From: VRUE01 sp963837735
GTDB lineage: Bacteria; Actinomycetota; Thermoleophilia; Solirubrobacterales; 70-9
NCBI GenBank assembly: GCA_963837735.1
Contig: CAWIOM010000011.1
Location: forward strand, 124,001 to 188,000
Direction of reading: 5' to 3'
DNA: 64,000 nt
Below, piece by piece: positions 15,891 through 26,451 of the stretch. A program made the translations under genes and the position numbers. How positions within the stretch are numbered: the stretch's first letter is position 1; every line of letters starts with the position of its first letter. The notes under the pieces were generated by a model. That model did no database searches, was not told the origin of the DNA, and saw nothing but the letters and a program-made list of their open reading frames with translations.

Positions 15891-17680
15891 ATGCTCGGTA
15901 CCTACCTGGCAACACTGCTGCTCTGTGCCTCCTCGCTGGCGATCGGGCAGGCGGCGATCGCCCTCTGCGGGGTACGGCGCTGGTCCTGGCTGGCGTCCGG
16001 CGGTCGGCCTTGCGCTGCTCTGCGCGCTGTGCTGGGGGACGGTGCGGCTGCCGGGGGACGGGGTCGTCTCGGCCCTCGCTGTCCTCGCGCTCGGCGTCGC
16101 CGCGGTCCTCTACCTGCGCGGGCGCCTCGAGTGGGAGCGCGACGCCGTCTGGACCGGCCTCGCGATCGGCGCCGTCGCGCTGCTCGCCGCCTCCCTGCCG
16201 TTCCTTGCCGAAGGGCATTTCGGGATCCTCGGGACCGGCTTCAACCCCGACATGTCCCAGCACCTGCTGACGAGCGACCGGCTCGCCGCCGGCCAGGGCT
16301 CCGAGCTCCTGGCCCAGGGCTATCCGCTCGGGCCGCACTCGATCGTCGTCGCCCTCGACAGAGGCCTGGGGATCGGCCTCGTCCAGGGATTCGACGGCCT
16401 CACGGTCGCGGTCGCTGTCATTGCCCCGCTGACCGCCCTGGCGGCTTTCGGCGGCCTGCCGCGACTGCAGAGGGTGGTCGGGGCGCTTGTGGTCGGCCTC
16501 GGCCTACATGGCCGCCTCCTACTTCGCCCAGGGCGCGTTCAAGGAGACGATGCAGGCGCTCTTCGTGCTCGCCTTCGTTCTCGCTCTCCGCGAGGCGGGC
16601 GGCAATCCGGCTTGGCGGGAGGCTCCGCTGCGCTTCGTCCCGGCTGCCCTGATCGCCGTCGGCTCCGCCTACACCTACAGCTACCCGGGGCCGCTCTGGC
16701 TCGCCGCCGCCGCCGCGATCTGGCTCGCGCTCGGCTTTGTCGTCGACCGCAGGCCGGTGCCGGGCCCGGCGCCCTGGCGCGCGATCGGCCTCGCCCTGCT
16801 CGCCTTCGGGATCCTCGTGGCGCCCGAGATCGGGCGGATGGTCGAATTCCATAACTTCGAGACCTTCGACCCGCACGGTCCCGGCCTCGGCAACCTCTTC
16901 GGCGAGATCTCCCCGGCCGAGGCGCTCGGCATCTGGCCCTCGGGCGACTTCCGCCTCTCACCTGGCGCCGGCGCGGTGCCGGCGATCGGCTACTACCTCG
17001 GAGCCGCGTTCGCCGCGATCCTCCTGCTCTACGGGCTCGTCCTCTGCCTGCGGAGAAAAGAGACGGCGATCGTCTCCGGGCTGCTCGCGGTCGCCGCGCT
17101 CTACGGGCTGGCCCGTCTCGCCGGCACTCCCTACACGGCGGCAAAGGCGATCGAGATCGCAGCGCCGATCGCCGCCCTGGTCATCCTGCTGCCGCTGCTG
17201 CGCCGCCCGGTCGGCGTCCTCTACGCGCTCGCGGCGGGCGGCTGCGCCCTGCTCGCCCTTGCCAACGCCCCGGTCGGCCCGACCGAGTACTCGCCGGAGC
17301 TGACCGGCCTGCGTCCGCTGGTCGCCGACGGCTCGACCCTGGTGCTTGCCTCCGACCGGCTCCTCGACACCGAACAGGGGGAGCGCTACATCGTCTGGGA
17401 GCTGCGCGGCGGGCGCGTCTGCGTCGTCCCGGCGAGTCACGTGGCGCGGCGGCCGGCGCCTCCCGGGGACGGAGAGAGCGAGACGCAGGGGCTCCCCGTC
17501 CCGCGCGGCGCCCGCTTCGTGGTCACCGAAGACGGCTCGCGCAGGCCGCCCTTTGCCGGCCTGCGCCTCCGCAGGGCCGCCGATCCGTACCTGCTGTGGG
17601 AGACCGTCCGGACCCCCCGGGCCCCCGGCGATTGCCCCCTGATCGCCGTCCGCCAGGCCCGCCAGGGACCGGCCGGCTGA
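15891..17680 (+). CDS. Polytopic membrane protein, glycosyltransferase-like, with two frame breaks
   Basis: Read across breaks near 15996 and 16490, this is one protein of about 595 aa with roughly ten or more membrane helices: LATLLLCASSLAIGQAAIAL, then PAVGLALLCALCW after the first break, and SAYMAASYFAQGAF after the second. The late segments LALLAFGILVAPEIG and IAALVILLPLLRR are further helices. A polar C-terminal tail of about 130 residues follows. A loop with GFNPDMSQHLLTSDRL resembles the acidic outer loop of GT-C glycosyltransferases, but no clear family match is visible. Both breaks fit single inserted bases. Confidence 0.55.
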
Positions 17681-17690
17681 GCGGTCCGTC

Positions 17691-17737
17691 CCGCGAGAGC
17701 GCACTTCTTCCCGCTATGCGGGCAAAAGTGCGCTCTC
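17691..17737. repeat. Dispersed 47-bp hairpin repeat, copy 1
   Basis: An interrupted palindrome: outer arms GAGAGCGCAC/GTGCGCTCTC, inner arms CCCGC/GCGGG, with short T- and A-rich joints. A second copy at 57249-57295 differs at one base (17704 C, 57262 G). This copy keeps the outer pair intact. It sits between the end of a membrane protein gene and thrS. Confidence 0.8.
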
Positions 17738-17774
17738 GGTGGCGAGGGGACGGGCGCGGGTAGCATGGCCGCGC

Positions 17775-19715
17775 ATGGAGGCGAGCACGAGGATCACGGT
17801 CAAGCTGCCCGACGGCAAGCACTTGGAGCTGCCGGAGGGGGCGACCGGCGCCGATGCCGCTGCCGCGATCGGGCCGGGCCTGGCCAAGGCGGCTCTGGCG
17901 ATTCGTGTCGACGGAGACCTGCGCGACCTCTCGGCGCCGCTGCCCGACGGGGCGGAGATCGGGATCCTCACCGACCGCGACCCCGAGGCGCTCGACCTGA
18001 TCCGCCACGACGCAGCGCACGTGATGGCCGAGGCGGTGCAGGAGCTCTATCCGGGGACCAAGGTGACGATCGGGCCGGCGATCGAGAACGGCTTCTACTA
18101 CGACTTCGAGTTCCCGCCCGACGTCAGGATCAGCGACGCCGAGCTTGGGCCGATCGAGGAGGCGATGCGCACCCACATCGCCGCCAAGGAGGAGTTCTCG
18201 CGCCGCGACGTTCCGGTCGCCGAGGCGATCGAGATCTTCAAGGGGCAGGGGGAGACCTTCAAGGTCGAGCTGATCGAGGATCTTGTCCGGGACGAAGGCG
18301 TGGAGACCGTCTCGCTGTACCGCAACGGCCCCTTCGAGGACCTCTGCCGCGGTCCCCACGGCCCCGACACCGGCCGGATCAAGGCGATCAAACTCAACTC
18401 GGTGGCCGGCGCCTACTGGCGCGGCGACGAGGCCCGCGAGATGCTGACCCGGATCTACGGGACCGCGTTCTTCTCGAAGAAGGACCTGGCGGCGCACGTC
18501 GAGCGGATCGAGCAGGCGAAAGCGCGCGACCACCGCCGCCTCGGCCCCCAACTCGGCCTCTTCATGCTCCGCGAGGAGGCGCCCGGGATGCCCTTCTGGC
18601 TCGACAACGGGACGACCTTGCTGCGCCTGATCGAGGCCGAGGTCCAGAAGCAGCTCGACAAGCGCGGCTACCAGGAGATCAAGACCCCCGAGGTGATGGA
18701 CGTCGAGCTCTGGCACCGCTCCGGCCACTACGACAACTACCGCGAGAACATGTACTTCACCGAGTCCGGCGAGCGCGAGTTCGCGATCCGGCCGATGAAC
18801 TGCCCCGGCGCCTGTCTCGTCTTCGGCGCCCAGCGCCATTCCTACCGCGAGCTGCCGCTGCGGATCGCCGAGTTCGGCCAGGTCAGCCGCGCCGAGCGCG
18901 AGGGCGTCCTCCACGGCCTGCTGCGGGTGCGCGCCTTCACCCAGGACGACGCTCACATCTACTGCACCCCCGAGCAGATCACCGACGAGGTGACCGCAGT
19001 CTGCGAGGCGATCGACGAGCTCTACGCGCGCTTCGGCTTCGAGGACGTGCGGGTCGAGCTCTCAACCAGGCCGGAGAAGTCGATCGGCAGCGCCGAGCAG
19101 TGGGAGCAGGCCGAAGCGGCGCTGCGGACCGCTCTCGAGAGCCAGGGGCGCGAGTTTCAGCTCAACCCCGGCGACGGGGCCTTCTACGGGCCGAAGATCG
19201 ACTTCCACGTCACCGACGCGCTGGGCCGCTCATGGCAGTGCGGCACCTGCCAGTGCGATTTCTTCATGCCCGAGCGCTTCGACCTCACCTACACCGACGA
19301 AAACGACGAGCAGCGGCGCCCGGTGATGATCCACCGCGCCCTGCTCGGCTCGATGGAGCGCTTCGCGGGAATCCTGATCGAGCACTACGCGGGCCGGTTC
19401 CCGGTCTGGCTGGCGCCCCTGCAGGCGGTGATCCTGCCCGTCGCCGACCGCCATCTCGAGTACGCCCGCAGGGTGGAGCGAGAGCTGCGCGACGCCGGCA
19501 TCCGCGTGACCGTCGACGAGCGCTCGGAGTCGGTCGGCAAGAAGATCCGCGACGCGGAGCTGGGCCGCTACCCCTACATGCTGGTCGTCGGCGACCGCGA
19601 GCAGGAGGGGGAGGAGGTCGCGGTCCGGGGCCACGACGAGGGCGAGCTCGGGGCGATGGCGATTGCCGATTTCGCCCGCCGGGTAAGGGACGAGAGCTAT
19701 ACTGCCGCCACTTGA
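17775..19715 (+). CDS. thrS: Threonine--tRNA ligase
   Basis: Class II synthetase of 646 aa that charges tRNA-Thr. Domains in order: TGS (residues 1-65, ITVKLPDGKHLELPEG), editing domain (RHDAAHVMAE with the HxxxH motif, near 80-240), catalytic core (about 245-535) and anticodon-binding domain (about 540-640). The zinc ligands are present: Cys in RPMNCPG (343), His in DDAHIYC and His in MIHRALLGSMER. ATG 17775 starts the TGS domain; an upstream in-frame GTG adds only Arg-rich sequence. infC follows after a short gap, as in many bacteria. Confidence 0.95.
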   Translation: MEASTRITVKLPDGKHLELPEGATGADAAAAIGPGLAKAALAIRVDGDLRDLSAPLPDGAEIGILTDRDPEALDLIRHDAAHVMAEAVQELYPGTKVTIGPAIENGFYYDFEFPPDVRISDAELGPIEEAMRTHIAAKEEFSRRDVPVAEAIEIFKGQGETFKVELIEDLVRDEGVETVSLYRNGPFEDLCRGPHGPDTGRIKAIKLNSVAGAYWRGDEAREMLTRIYGTAFFSKKDLAAHVERIEQAKARDHRRLGPQLGLFMLREEAPGMPFWLDNGTTLLRLIEAEVQKQLDKRGYQEIKTPEVMDVELWHRSGHYDNYRENMYFTESGEREFAIRPMNCPGACLVFGAQRHSYRELPLRIAEFGQVSRAEREGVLHGLLRVRAFTQDDAHIYCTPEQITDEVTAVCEAIDELYARFGFEDVRVELSTRPEKSIGSAEQWEQAEAALRTALESQGREFQLNPGDGAFYGPKIDFHVTDALGRSWQCGTCQCDFFMPERFDLTYTDENDEQRRPVMIHRALLGSMERFAGILIEHYAGRFPVWLAPLQAVILPVADRHLEYARRVERELRDAGIRVTVDERSESVGKKIRDAELGRYPYMLVVGDREQEGEEVAVRGHDEGELGAMAIADFARRVRDESYTAAT

Positions 19716-19757
19716 CCTACCCCTCGCACCCTTGACGTCTCTCCGCACCTCTAGATA

Positions 19758-20375
19758 GTGCCGGTACCTCGTAGGTTCGACCGGCGCCTCCCAGAGCGCG
19801 ACTCCACTCGGATAAACGAGCGCATCCGTGTGCCCCAGGTCAGGCTGATCGGGGCCGACGGCGAGCAGCTCGGGATCGTCGAGATCGCCGACGCCCTGCA
19901 GCGCGCCCAGGACGCCGACCTCGACCTGGTCGAGGTCGCGCCCGGCTCGAAGCCGCCGGTGACCCGCCTGCTCGACTACTCGAAGTACAAGTACGAACAG
20001 GACCAGAAGCAAAAGCAGGCGCGCAAGCACCAGCAGCAGGTCAACATCCGCGAGATCAAGCTGCGGCCGAAGATCGCCAACCACGATTACGAAACCAAGA
20101 AGGGCCACGTCGAGCGCTTCCTCAAGCACCAGGACAAGGTCAAGGTGACGATCATGTTCCGCGGTCGCGAGCAGGCCCATCCCGAGCGCGGCCGGGCGCT
20201 GCTTCAGCGACTCTTCGAGGACCTCGGCGAACTCGCCGTGATCGAGTCCCAGCCGCTGCAGGAAGGCCGCAACATGAGCATGTTGCTGGCCCCGGGCAAA
20301 GAGGCGGCCAAGGTCGCCGACGACGAGAAGAAGCCGGACGAGGACGGCACCGACGACGCTGCTGCGGCCGGCTAG
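19758..20375 (+). CDS. infC: Translation initiation factor IF-3
   Basis: A 205-aa protein that binds the 30S subunit and checks initiator tRNA. The N-domain starts at RINERIRVPQVRLIGADGEQ, the Lys-rich linker is YSKYKYEQDQKQKQARKHQQQ, and the C-domain holds EIKLRPKIANHDYETKKGHVERFL and VKVTIMFRGREQAHPERG. An acidic, Ala-rich extension of about 20 residues closes it. GTG 19758 is the likely start. The 3' end overlaps antisense wecB by 4 bases, so rpmI and rplT are not directly downstream as they usually are. Confidence 0.95.
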   Translation: MPVPRRFDRRLPERDSTRINERIRVPQVRLIGADGEQLGIVEIADALQRAQDADLDLVEVAPGSKPPVTRLLDYSKYKYEQDQKQKQARKHQQQVNIREIKLRPKIANHDYETKKGHVERFLKHQDKVKVTIMFRGREQAHPERGRALLQRLFEDLGELAVIESQPLQEGRNMSMLLAPGKEAAKVADDEKKPDEDGTDDAAAAG

Positions 20376-21451
20376 GCCTGCGCGGCGACTACCTCGGCGA
20401 GCCGCTCGGCGGCGTGGCCGTCCCAGAGCGGTGGCGGCTCGCTCGGCGCCGCGCCCCGCTCCGACAGTGCGGCCGGGATTCCCGGGATCGCGGCCGGGTC
20501 GAGGCCGAGCAATGTGTTCGTTCCGGCGCGGATCGTCACCGGCCGCTCGGTGTTGTCGCGCAGGGTGAAGCACGGCACCCCGAGGTAGGTCGTCTCCTCC
20601 TGGATCCCGCCCGAGTCGGTGAGCACGGCGCCGGCATCTGCCATCAGGGATAGGAAGTCGAGATAGCCGAGCGGCTCGCTGAGCAGGAGCCCGGGGGTCT
20701 CGCCGCCGGCCTCCGCCTCCATCATCTTCCGGGTCCGCGGGTGGACGGGGAAGACGACCGGCATCTCCGCGGCGAGGCCGCGCAGGGCGGCGATCGTCTC
20801 GCCGAGCAGAGGGCCGTCGACGAGCGCCGGGCGGTGCAGGGTGACGAGGGCGAAGGCGCCGGGCTCGACCCCGAGACGGCCGGCGACCCCGAGCTCCCGG
20901 AAGCGCCCTTCGAGTGCGACCAGGGTGTCGATCATCGTGTTGCCCACGAAGTGCATGCGCTCGTCGGCGATCCCCTCGGCGCGCAGGTTCTCGATCGCCT
21001 CGTCGCTGTGCAGGAAGAGCAGCTCGGAGAACTCGTCGGCGACGATCCTGTTGACCTCCTCCGGCATCGTCCGATCGAAGCTGCGCAGGCCGGACTCGAC
21101 GTGGGCTACCGGGATCCCCATCTTGGTCGCGGTCAGGACCGCCGCCAGGGTCGAGTTGACGTCGCCGGGCACGACCACGAGGTCGGGGCCCTCCTCCACC
21201 AGCACCGGCTCGAGCCGCTCCATCGTGCGCGCCGTCTGGGCCGCGTGGCTGCCGGAGCCGACCTCGAGCAGGTGGTCGGGCTCGGGCATGCCCAGCTCCT
21301 CGAAGAAGACCTCCGACATCAGGCGGTCGTAGTGCTGGCCGGTGTGGACGACGGTGTTGCGAGCGTCGGGCAGGCGGGCCCGCAGCGCTCCGATCACGGG
21401 CGCCATCTTGACCATGTTCGGCCGGGTCCCGATTACGTGGAGGACGTGCAT
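20372..21451 (-). CDS. wecB: UDP-N-acetylglucosamine 2-epimerase
   Basis: A 359-aa cytosolic enzyme that makes UDP-ManNAc for cell-surface polymers. Family landmarks: IGTRPNMVKMAPV at the start, HTGQHYDRLMSEVFF, VVPGDVNSTLAAVL, HVESGLRSFDRTMPEEVNR, LVTLHRPA and TDSGGIQEETTYLGVPCFTLRDNTERP near the C-terminus, which includes the catalytic Asp/Glu/His set. ATG 21451 gives the normal family length. It lies antisense between infC and rpmI. Confidence 0.93.
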   Translation of the reverse strand: MHVLHVIGTRPNMVKMAPVIGALRARLPDARNTVVHTGQHYDRLMSEVFFEELGMPEPDHLLEVGSGSHAAQTARTMERLEPVLVEEGPDLVVVPGDVNSTLAAVLTATKMGIPVAHVESGLRSFDRTMPEEVNRIVADEFSELLFLHSDEAIENLRAEGIADERMHFVGNTMIDTLVALEGRFRELGVAGRLGVEPGAFALVTLHRPALVDGPLLGETIAALRGLAAEMPVVFPVHPRTRKMMEAEAGGETPGLLLSEPLGYLDFLSLMADAGAVLTDSGGIQEETTYLGVPCFTLRDNTERPVTIRAGTNTLLGLDPAAIPGIPAALSERGAAPSEPPPLWDGHAAERLAEVVAAQA

Positions 21452-21515
21452 CGCGGCGCCAGCGTACCGGCGCCGTTGGCCGTCCCCGCCGCCGTCTGCT
21501 TCAATAGCGGACCCG

Positions 21516-21716
21516 ATGCCGAAGATGAAGACACATTCGGGCGCCAAGAAGCGCTTCCGCAAGACCGCCACGGGCAAGCTCCGCGGCCGTCGCGCCTACT
21601 CGAGCCACATCCTCGAGAAAAAGTCGCCGAAGCGGAAGCGGCAGATGGCACGGCCGGTCGAGATCGCCAAGCCCGACCAGAAGCGGGTGCGGCAACTCCT
21701 CGGAGGCGGCAAGTGA
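21516..21716 (+). CDS. rpmI: 50S ribosomal protein bL35
   Basis: A 66-aa, very basic protein with the family pattern MPKMKTHSGAKKRFRKT and GKLRGRRAYSSHILEKKSPKR. Length is normal. Its TGA overlaps the GTG start of rplT (GTGA), giving coupled translation. It must have its own promoter in the 64-bp gap to the divergent wecB start. Confidence 0.97.
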   Translation: MPKMKTHSGAKKRFRKTATGKLRGRRAYSSHILEKKSPKRKRQMARPVEIAKPDQKRVRQLLGGGK

Positions 21717-22072
21717 GCCGGGTCAAGCGGTCGGTCCACGCCAAAAAGAAGCGGCGCAAGGTCCTCAAGGAAGCGAAGGGCTACTACGGCCGCAAGCACT
21801 CCTCCTACCGCTTCGCCAAAGAGCAGGTGCAGCGCTCGGGGATGTACGCCTACCGTGACCGGCGCAACCGCAAGCGCGAGTTCCGGCGCCTCTGGATCAC
21901 CCGCATCAACGCCGCTGCGCGCCTCGAGGGCATGAGCTACTCGGAGCTGATCCACGGCCTCGGCAAGGCCGAAGTCGAGGTCAACCGCAAGATGCTCGCC
22001 GACATCGCCGTCAACGACCGCGATGCGTTTCGCCGATTTGTGGAGCTAGCCCGGGAGGGTGCGGCAGCCTAG
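21713..22072 (+). CDS. rplT: 50S ribosomal protein bL20
   Basis: A 119-aa basic protein with the bL20 pattern: SRVKRSVHAKKKRRKVLKEA, GYYGRKHSSYRFAKEQV, YRDRRNRKREFRRLWITRIN and YSELIHGL. It binds 23S rRNA early in 50S assembly. The GTG start overlaps rpmI by 4 bases, and an intrinsic terminator follows directly. Confidence 0.97.
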   Translation: MSRVKRSVHAKKKRRKVLKEAKGYYGRKHSSYRFAKEQVQRSGMYAYRDRRNRKREFRRLWITRINAAARLEGMSYSELIHGLGKAEVEVNRKMLADIAVNDRDAFRRFVELAREGAAA

Positions 22073-22098
22073 TCGCAGCCATCACTCCACTTTCCCGG

Positions 22099-22129
22099 GC
22101 GGGCCCTCACACGAGGCCCGCTTTTTTTT
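22099..22129 (+). terminator. Intrinsic terminator after rplT
   Basis: Stem GCGGGCC/GGCCCGC with a short loop, followed by eight T residues (22122-22129). It closes the rpmI-rplT unit. Confidence 0.9.
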
Positions 22130-22168
22130 GTCCCCAGGAGAAGAAAGAACAGAACAGAACAGACAACG

Positions 22169-22889
22169 ATGATCGCCAGCCCACAGAACGAGAAGCTGAA
22201 ACTGGTCCGCAGGCTGCGGGAGCGCAAGCATCGTGAGCGCGAGGGCCTGTTCGTCAGCGAGGGCGAGGACCTGCTCGAGGCGGGGCTCGCCGCCGGCGCC
22301 CGGCCGCGGCTGCTGCTGACCGCGGCCGGCAGCGGCCTGGGCGGCGACGAGGTCGAGCCCGAGCTGCTCGGCTCTGTCTCAACCCTGGGCTCGGGCACGC
22401 CGCGCGATCGCCGTCTGGGAGCGGCGCTGGGCCGACTCGCCGCAGCCGACCTGTCTCTACCTGCACGGGGTGGGCGATCCCGGCAACGTCGGCACGATCC
22501 TGCGCACCGCCCACGGCCTTCTCGACGGCACGGTCGCCCTCGGCCCCGGATGCGCCGACCCGTTCTCGCCGAAGGCGGTCCGGGCCAGCATGGGCTCGAT
22601 CTTCGCCATGGCGCCCGTGCGGGCGGAGCTCGCCGCCACCCCGGGGCCCCGGGCCGCCCTCCTCGCCCACGGCGGCGGCGGGCCCGAGGCGCTCACCGGG
22701 ATCGCGACTCTCTGCCTGGGCGCGGAGCGCGAGGGCCTGCCGGCAGATGCGATCGGGCGCTGCGACGCGACGGTGACGATCCCCCTGCGGCCCGGCGGCG
22801 CCGAGTCGCTCAACGTCGCCGCCGCGGCGGCGATCGCCTGCGAGTGGATATCGTCGCCCGCCATGCGGGAGGACCGGCCTGATGCTTGA
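22169..22889 (+). CDS. SpoU/TrmH-family RNA 2'-O-methyltransferase, one frame break
   Basis: Methylates a ribose 2'-OH in rRNA or tRNA with SAM. The N-terminal substrate-binding domain is ASPQNEKLKLVRRLRERKHR and GLFVSEGEDLLEAG. After a break near 22400 (one extra C in a GC run) the SPOUT knot follows: LHGVGDPGNVGTILRTA (motif 1), FSPKAVRASMGSIF (motif 2), and LCLGAEREGLP with VTIPLRPGGAESLNVAAAAAI (motif 3). The target base is unknown. The gene lies between rplT and pheS, a common position, and its stop overlaps the pheS start by 8 bases. Confidence 0.85.
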
Positions 22890-23940
22890 GCGGATCGAGG
22901 AGATCAGAAGCGAGGCCGAGGCCGCGATCGACGCCGCGGCCGGGACCGCGGAGCTCGAGGAGCTGCGGGTCCGCTACCTGGGGCGCAAAGCCGAGCTGAC
23001 CGGGATCCTGCGCGGCATCGCCGACCTGCCCGCGGAGGAACGCGGCAAGGTCGGCGGCGGAGCCAACCGCGCTCAGAAGGCGCTCGAGCAGAAGCTCGAG
23101 GCACGGGCCGCGGAGCTCGACGCGACCGAGCTGGAGGCCCGGCTCGCCGACGACCGCATCGACGTCAGCCTGCCCGGGGCGCCGGCCCGGCCGGTCGGCC
23201 ACCTGCACCTGATCACGCGGACCACCCGCCGGATCGAGGACGTGATGATCGGCCTCGGCTATCGGGTGATGGAGGGGCCCGAGGTCGAGCACGACCACTA
23301 CAACTTCACCGCGCTCAATCACCCGCCCGGCCACCCGGCGCGGATGCTCCAGGACACCTTCTACATCCAGTCGGACCCCGAGGTCCTGCTCCGCACCCAC
23401 ACGTCGCCGGTGCAGCCGCGCTCGATGGAGACCCAGTCGCCGCCGATCTTCATCATCGCCCCGGGCAAGGTCTATCGGCGCGACTCCGACGCCACCCACA
23501 GCCCGATGTTCCACCAGGTCGAGGGACTGGCGATCGGCGAGGGCATCACCCTCGCCGACCTGCAGGGGACGTTGGAGGAGATGCTGCGGGCGATCTTCGG
23601 GGCCGGCCGGGAGGCTCGCATGCGGCCGCACTTCTTCCCCTTCACAGAGCCCAGCGTCGAGTTCGACGTCTCCTGCTTCCAGTGCGACGGGTCGGGCGAG
23701 CTCGCCGGCGGGGAGCGCTGCAACCTCTGCAAGGGGATCGGCTGGATCGAGGTCGGCGGCGCCGGAATGGTCGACCCCAACGTGCTCGGCTTCGTCGAGG
23801 CCAACGGCTACGACCCCGAGCGGGTCCAGGGCTTCGCCTTCGGCATGGGCGTCGAGCGGATCGCGATGTTGCGCCACGGCGTCCCCGACCTGCGGCGCTT
23901 CTTCGACAACGACGTCCGGGTCCTGGAGCAGTTCTCATGA
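22882..23940 (+). CDS. pheS: Phenylalanine--tRNA ligase alpha subunit
   Basis: A 352-aa class II synthetase subunit acting as part of an (alpha-beta)2 complex with PheT. An N-terminal coiled coil (about 1-85) is followed by the catalytic domain with motif 2 (VYRRDSDATHSPMFHQVEG) and motif 3 (GFAFGMGVERIAML). CxxC pairs at Cys265/268 and Cys280/283 form the zinc-knuckle-like insertion seen in many PheS proteins. ATG 22882 overlaps the preceding gene and pheT overlaps its end by 4 bases. Confidence 0.95.
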   Translation: MLERIEEIRSEAEAAIDAAAGTAELEELRVRYLGRKAELTGILRGIADLPAEERGKVGGGANRAQKALEQKLEARAAELDATELEARLADDRIDVSLPGAPARPVGHLHLITRTTRRIEDVMIGLGYRVMEGPEVEHDHYNFTALNHPPGHPARMLQDTFYIQSDPEVLLRTHTSPVQPRSMETQSPPIFIIAPGKVYRRDSDATHSPMFHQVEGLAIGEGITLADLQGTLEEMLRAIFGAGREARMRPHFFPFTEPSVEFDVSCFQCDGSGELAGGERCNLCKGIGWIEVGGAGMVDPNVLGFVEANGYDPERVQGFAFGMGVERIAMLRHGVPDLRRFFDNDVRVLEQFS

Positions 23941-26451
23941 GAGTCCCGTACTCCTGGCTGCGCGAGCACTGCGACCCCGGGGTCGGGGCCGGTGAGCTGG
24001 CCGAGCGGCTGGCGATGACCGGAACCGAGGTCGAGCGGGTGACGACCGTCGGCCCGCCGTCGGGCGAGAGCTTCGTGGTCGGCCGCGTGACCGCCAGGGA
24101 TGCCCATCCCGACGCCGACAGGCTCAGCGTCTGCACCGTCGACACGGGCGATGGAGAGCCGCGGACGATCGTCTGCGGCGCGCCCAACGTCGACGCCGGC
24201 CAGACGGTCGCCGTCGCTCTGCCCGGGGCCCGCATGCCGGGCGGCGAGAAGCTGCGCAAGGCGAAGCTGCGCGGAGTCGCCTCCGAAGGGATGATCCTCT
24301 CCGCGACCGAGCTCGAGGTGGGGGAGGAGTCCGACGGGATCCTGGTCCTCGAGGACGGCCCGGCGCCGGGCTCGCCGCTGGCCGAGATCCTGCCGCTGGC
24401 AGAGCCGGTGCTCGAGCTCGAGGTGACCCCGAACCGGGTCGACTGCTTCGGCGTCTACGGCGTCGCCCGGGAGGTACACGCGATCAGCGGCGCGCCGCTC
24501 GGCGAGGAGCCCTGGGCCGAGGACGCGACCGCCGACGGCGAGGGGGATGTGGACGGCCGCGCCTCGGTCGAGGTTCAGGTGCCCGATCTCTGTCCGAGAT
24601 TCACCGCCCGCGTCTTCGACGAGGTCTCGATCGCGCCGTCGCCGCTCTGGCTGCAGGCGCGGCTGACGGCCGCCGGGCAGCGGCCGATCAACAACGTCGT
24701 CGACATCACCAACTACGTGATGCTGCTGACCGCACAGCCGCTGCACGCCTTCGACCTCGACAAGGTGCCCGGAGGGGCGCTGACCGTGCGCGTCGCCGGG
24801 GAGGGCGAGACGATGACGACCCTCGACGGGGAGGAGCGCCGCCTCGACGCGGAGACCGTTCTCGTATGCGACGAGAACGGCCCTTCGGGAATTGCCGGGA
24901 TCATGGGCGGCCAGGTCTCCGAGGTATCCGAGGAGACGACCAGCGTCCTGCTCGAGGTCGCCAACTGGAACGGGACCAACATCCTGCGCACCTCGAGGCA
25001 GCTCGGACTGCGCTCGGAGGCGTCCTCGCGGTTCGAGAAGCAGCTTCATCCCGAGCTCTGCATGCGCGCCCAGCGGATCGCCTCGCGGCTGATGGTCGAG
25101 CTCTGCGGCGCCAAGCTCGTGCCGGGGACGATCGACATCGCCGCTGAGGCACCGCCGGCGACCGAGCTCGTCCTGCGAGCCTCGCGGGTCGCAGGAGATC
25201 CTCGGCATCGAGATCGCCCAGGCCGACCAGGTCGCCTACCTGGAGCGGCTCGGGTTCGTCGTCGAGGAGGACGGAGCCGACCTGAAGGTGACGGTGCCGC
25301 CCGACCGCCACTTCGACGTCACCCGCGAGATCGACCTGATCGAGGAGGTCGCCCGAATCCACGGCCTCGACCGCAACCTTCCCTCGACCCTGCCGGCGGT
25401 CGGGCAGCGCGGCGGCCTGAGCCGCGCTCAGCGCCTGCGCCGCCGGGCCGAGGATGCGATCCGCGACCTCGGCTTCGACGAGGTGGTCGGCTGGAGCTTC
25501 ACCGACCCGGGCGAGGCCGCGAGGCTGCGGATGCCCGACGGCGACCCACGGGCCGCCGCGGATCGCGATCTCCAACCCGCTCTCCGAGGACCAGTCGGTG
25601 ATGAGGACGACCGTGGTCGGCTCGCTGCTCGATGCCGCCCGTGCCAACCTCTCCCGCGGCGCCGACTCCGTCGCCCTCTTCGAGTCCGGCCGCGTCTACC
25701 TGCCAGAAACCCCGCCGACGGGCCGAAAACCAATCTGGATGAGACCGGAAATCGGCCCGTTGATCCACTGGCCGGGGAGTTCGCCGGAGAGCGGCCGGCG
25801 CCGTTCCGAGAGCCGCACCGGATCGCCTGCCTGGCGGTCGGCCCGCTGGTCCCGAAGTCGTGGCGGGGCGGGGGGGAGCCGGCGGACTTCTTCGAGCTCA
25901 AGGGCGTGCTCGAGGGGCTCGCCGGCCAGGTCGGGGTCGAGCTCTCATTCGATCCGGCGCAGGAGCCGTTCCTGCACCCTGGCCGCTCGGCGTCCGTGGC
26001 CGTCGCGGCCGCCGACGGGGAAGGTGGCGAGGCGGCGGGCTGGATCGGCGAGCTGCACCCGCTGGTCTGCCGCGAGTGGGACATCGAGGCCGCCGCCGGC
26101 TTCGAAATCGATCTGGCGGCGCTGTTCGAGGAGGCGGGCGCCGGCGAGGAGATCTACGAGGACGTGACCAGCTTCCCGGCGATCCACCAGGACATCGCCG
26201 TCGTCCTGCCGTCGGACACCGCCGCCGTCGATGTCCGCGCGGCGGTGCTCTTCGCCGGCGGCGAGCTGCTGCGCTCGGCGGAGGTCTTCGACCTCTACGA
26301 GGGCGAGCAGCTCGGCGCGGACAGAAAGAGCCTGGCGCTGCGGCTCGAGTTCCGTGCCGCCGACCGCACGCTCACCGACGAGGAGGTCGCCGGTCTGCGC
26401 GGGGCGATCGAGGAGAAGCTGGGCGAGATCGGAGGAACGCTGCGTGGCTGA
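23937..26451 (+). CDS. pheT: Phenylalanine--tRNA ligase beta subunit, three frame breaks
   Basis: Read through breaks near 25193, 25558 and about 25710-25765, this gives a full-length PheT of roughly 838 aa. Domains: tRNA-binding OB fold (VVGRVTARDAHPDADRLSVC near residue 45), B3/B4 editing domain (RPINNVVDITNYVMLLTAQPLHAFD), B5 and catalytic-like core (PPDRHFDVTREIDLIEEVARIHG), and the C-terminal ferredoxin-like anticodon domain (FPAIHQDIAVVLP, ADRTLTDEEV). The first two breaks fit single inserted bases and the third a lost base. An essential single-copy gene should not be broken, so sequencing error is the likely cause. Confidence 0.9.
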
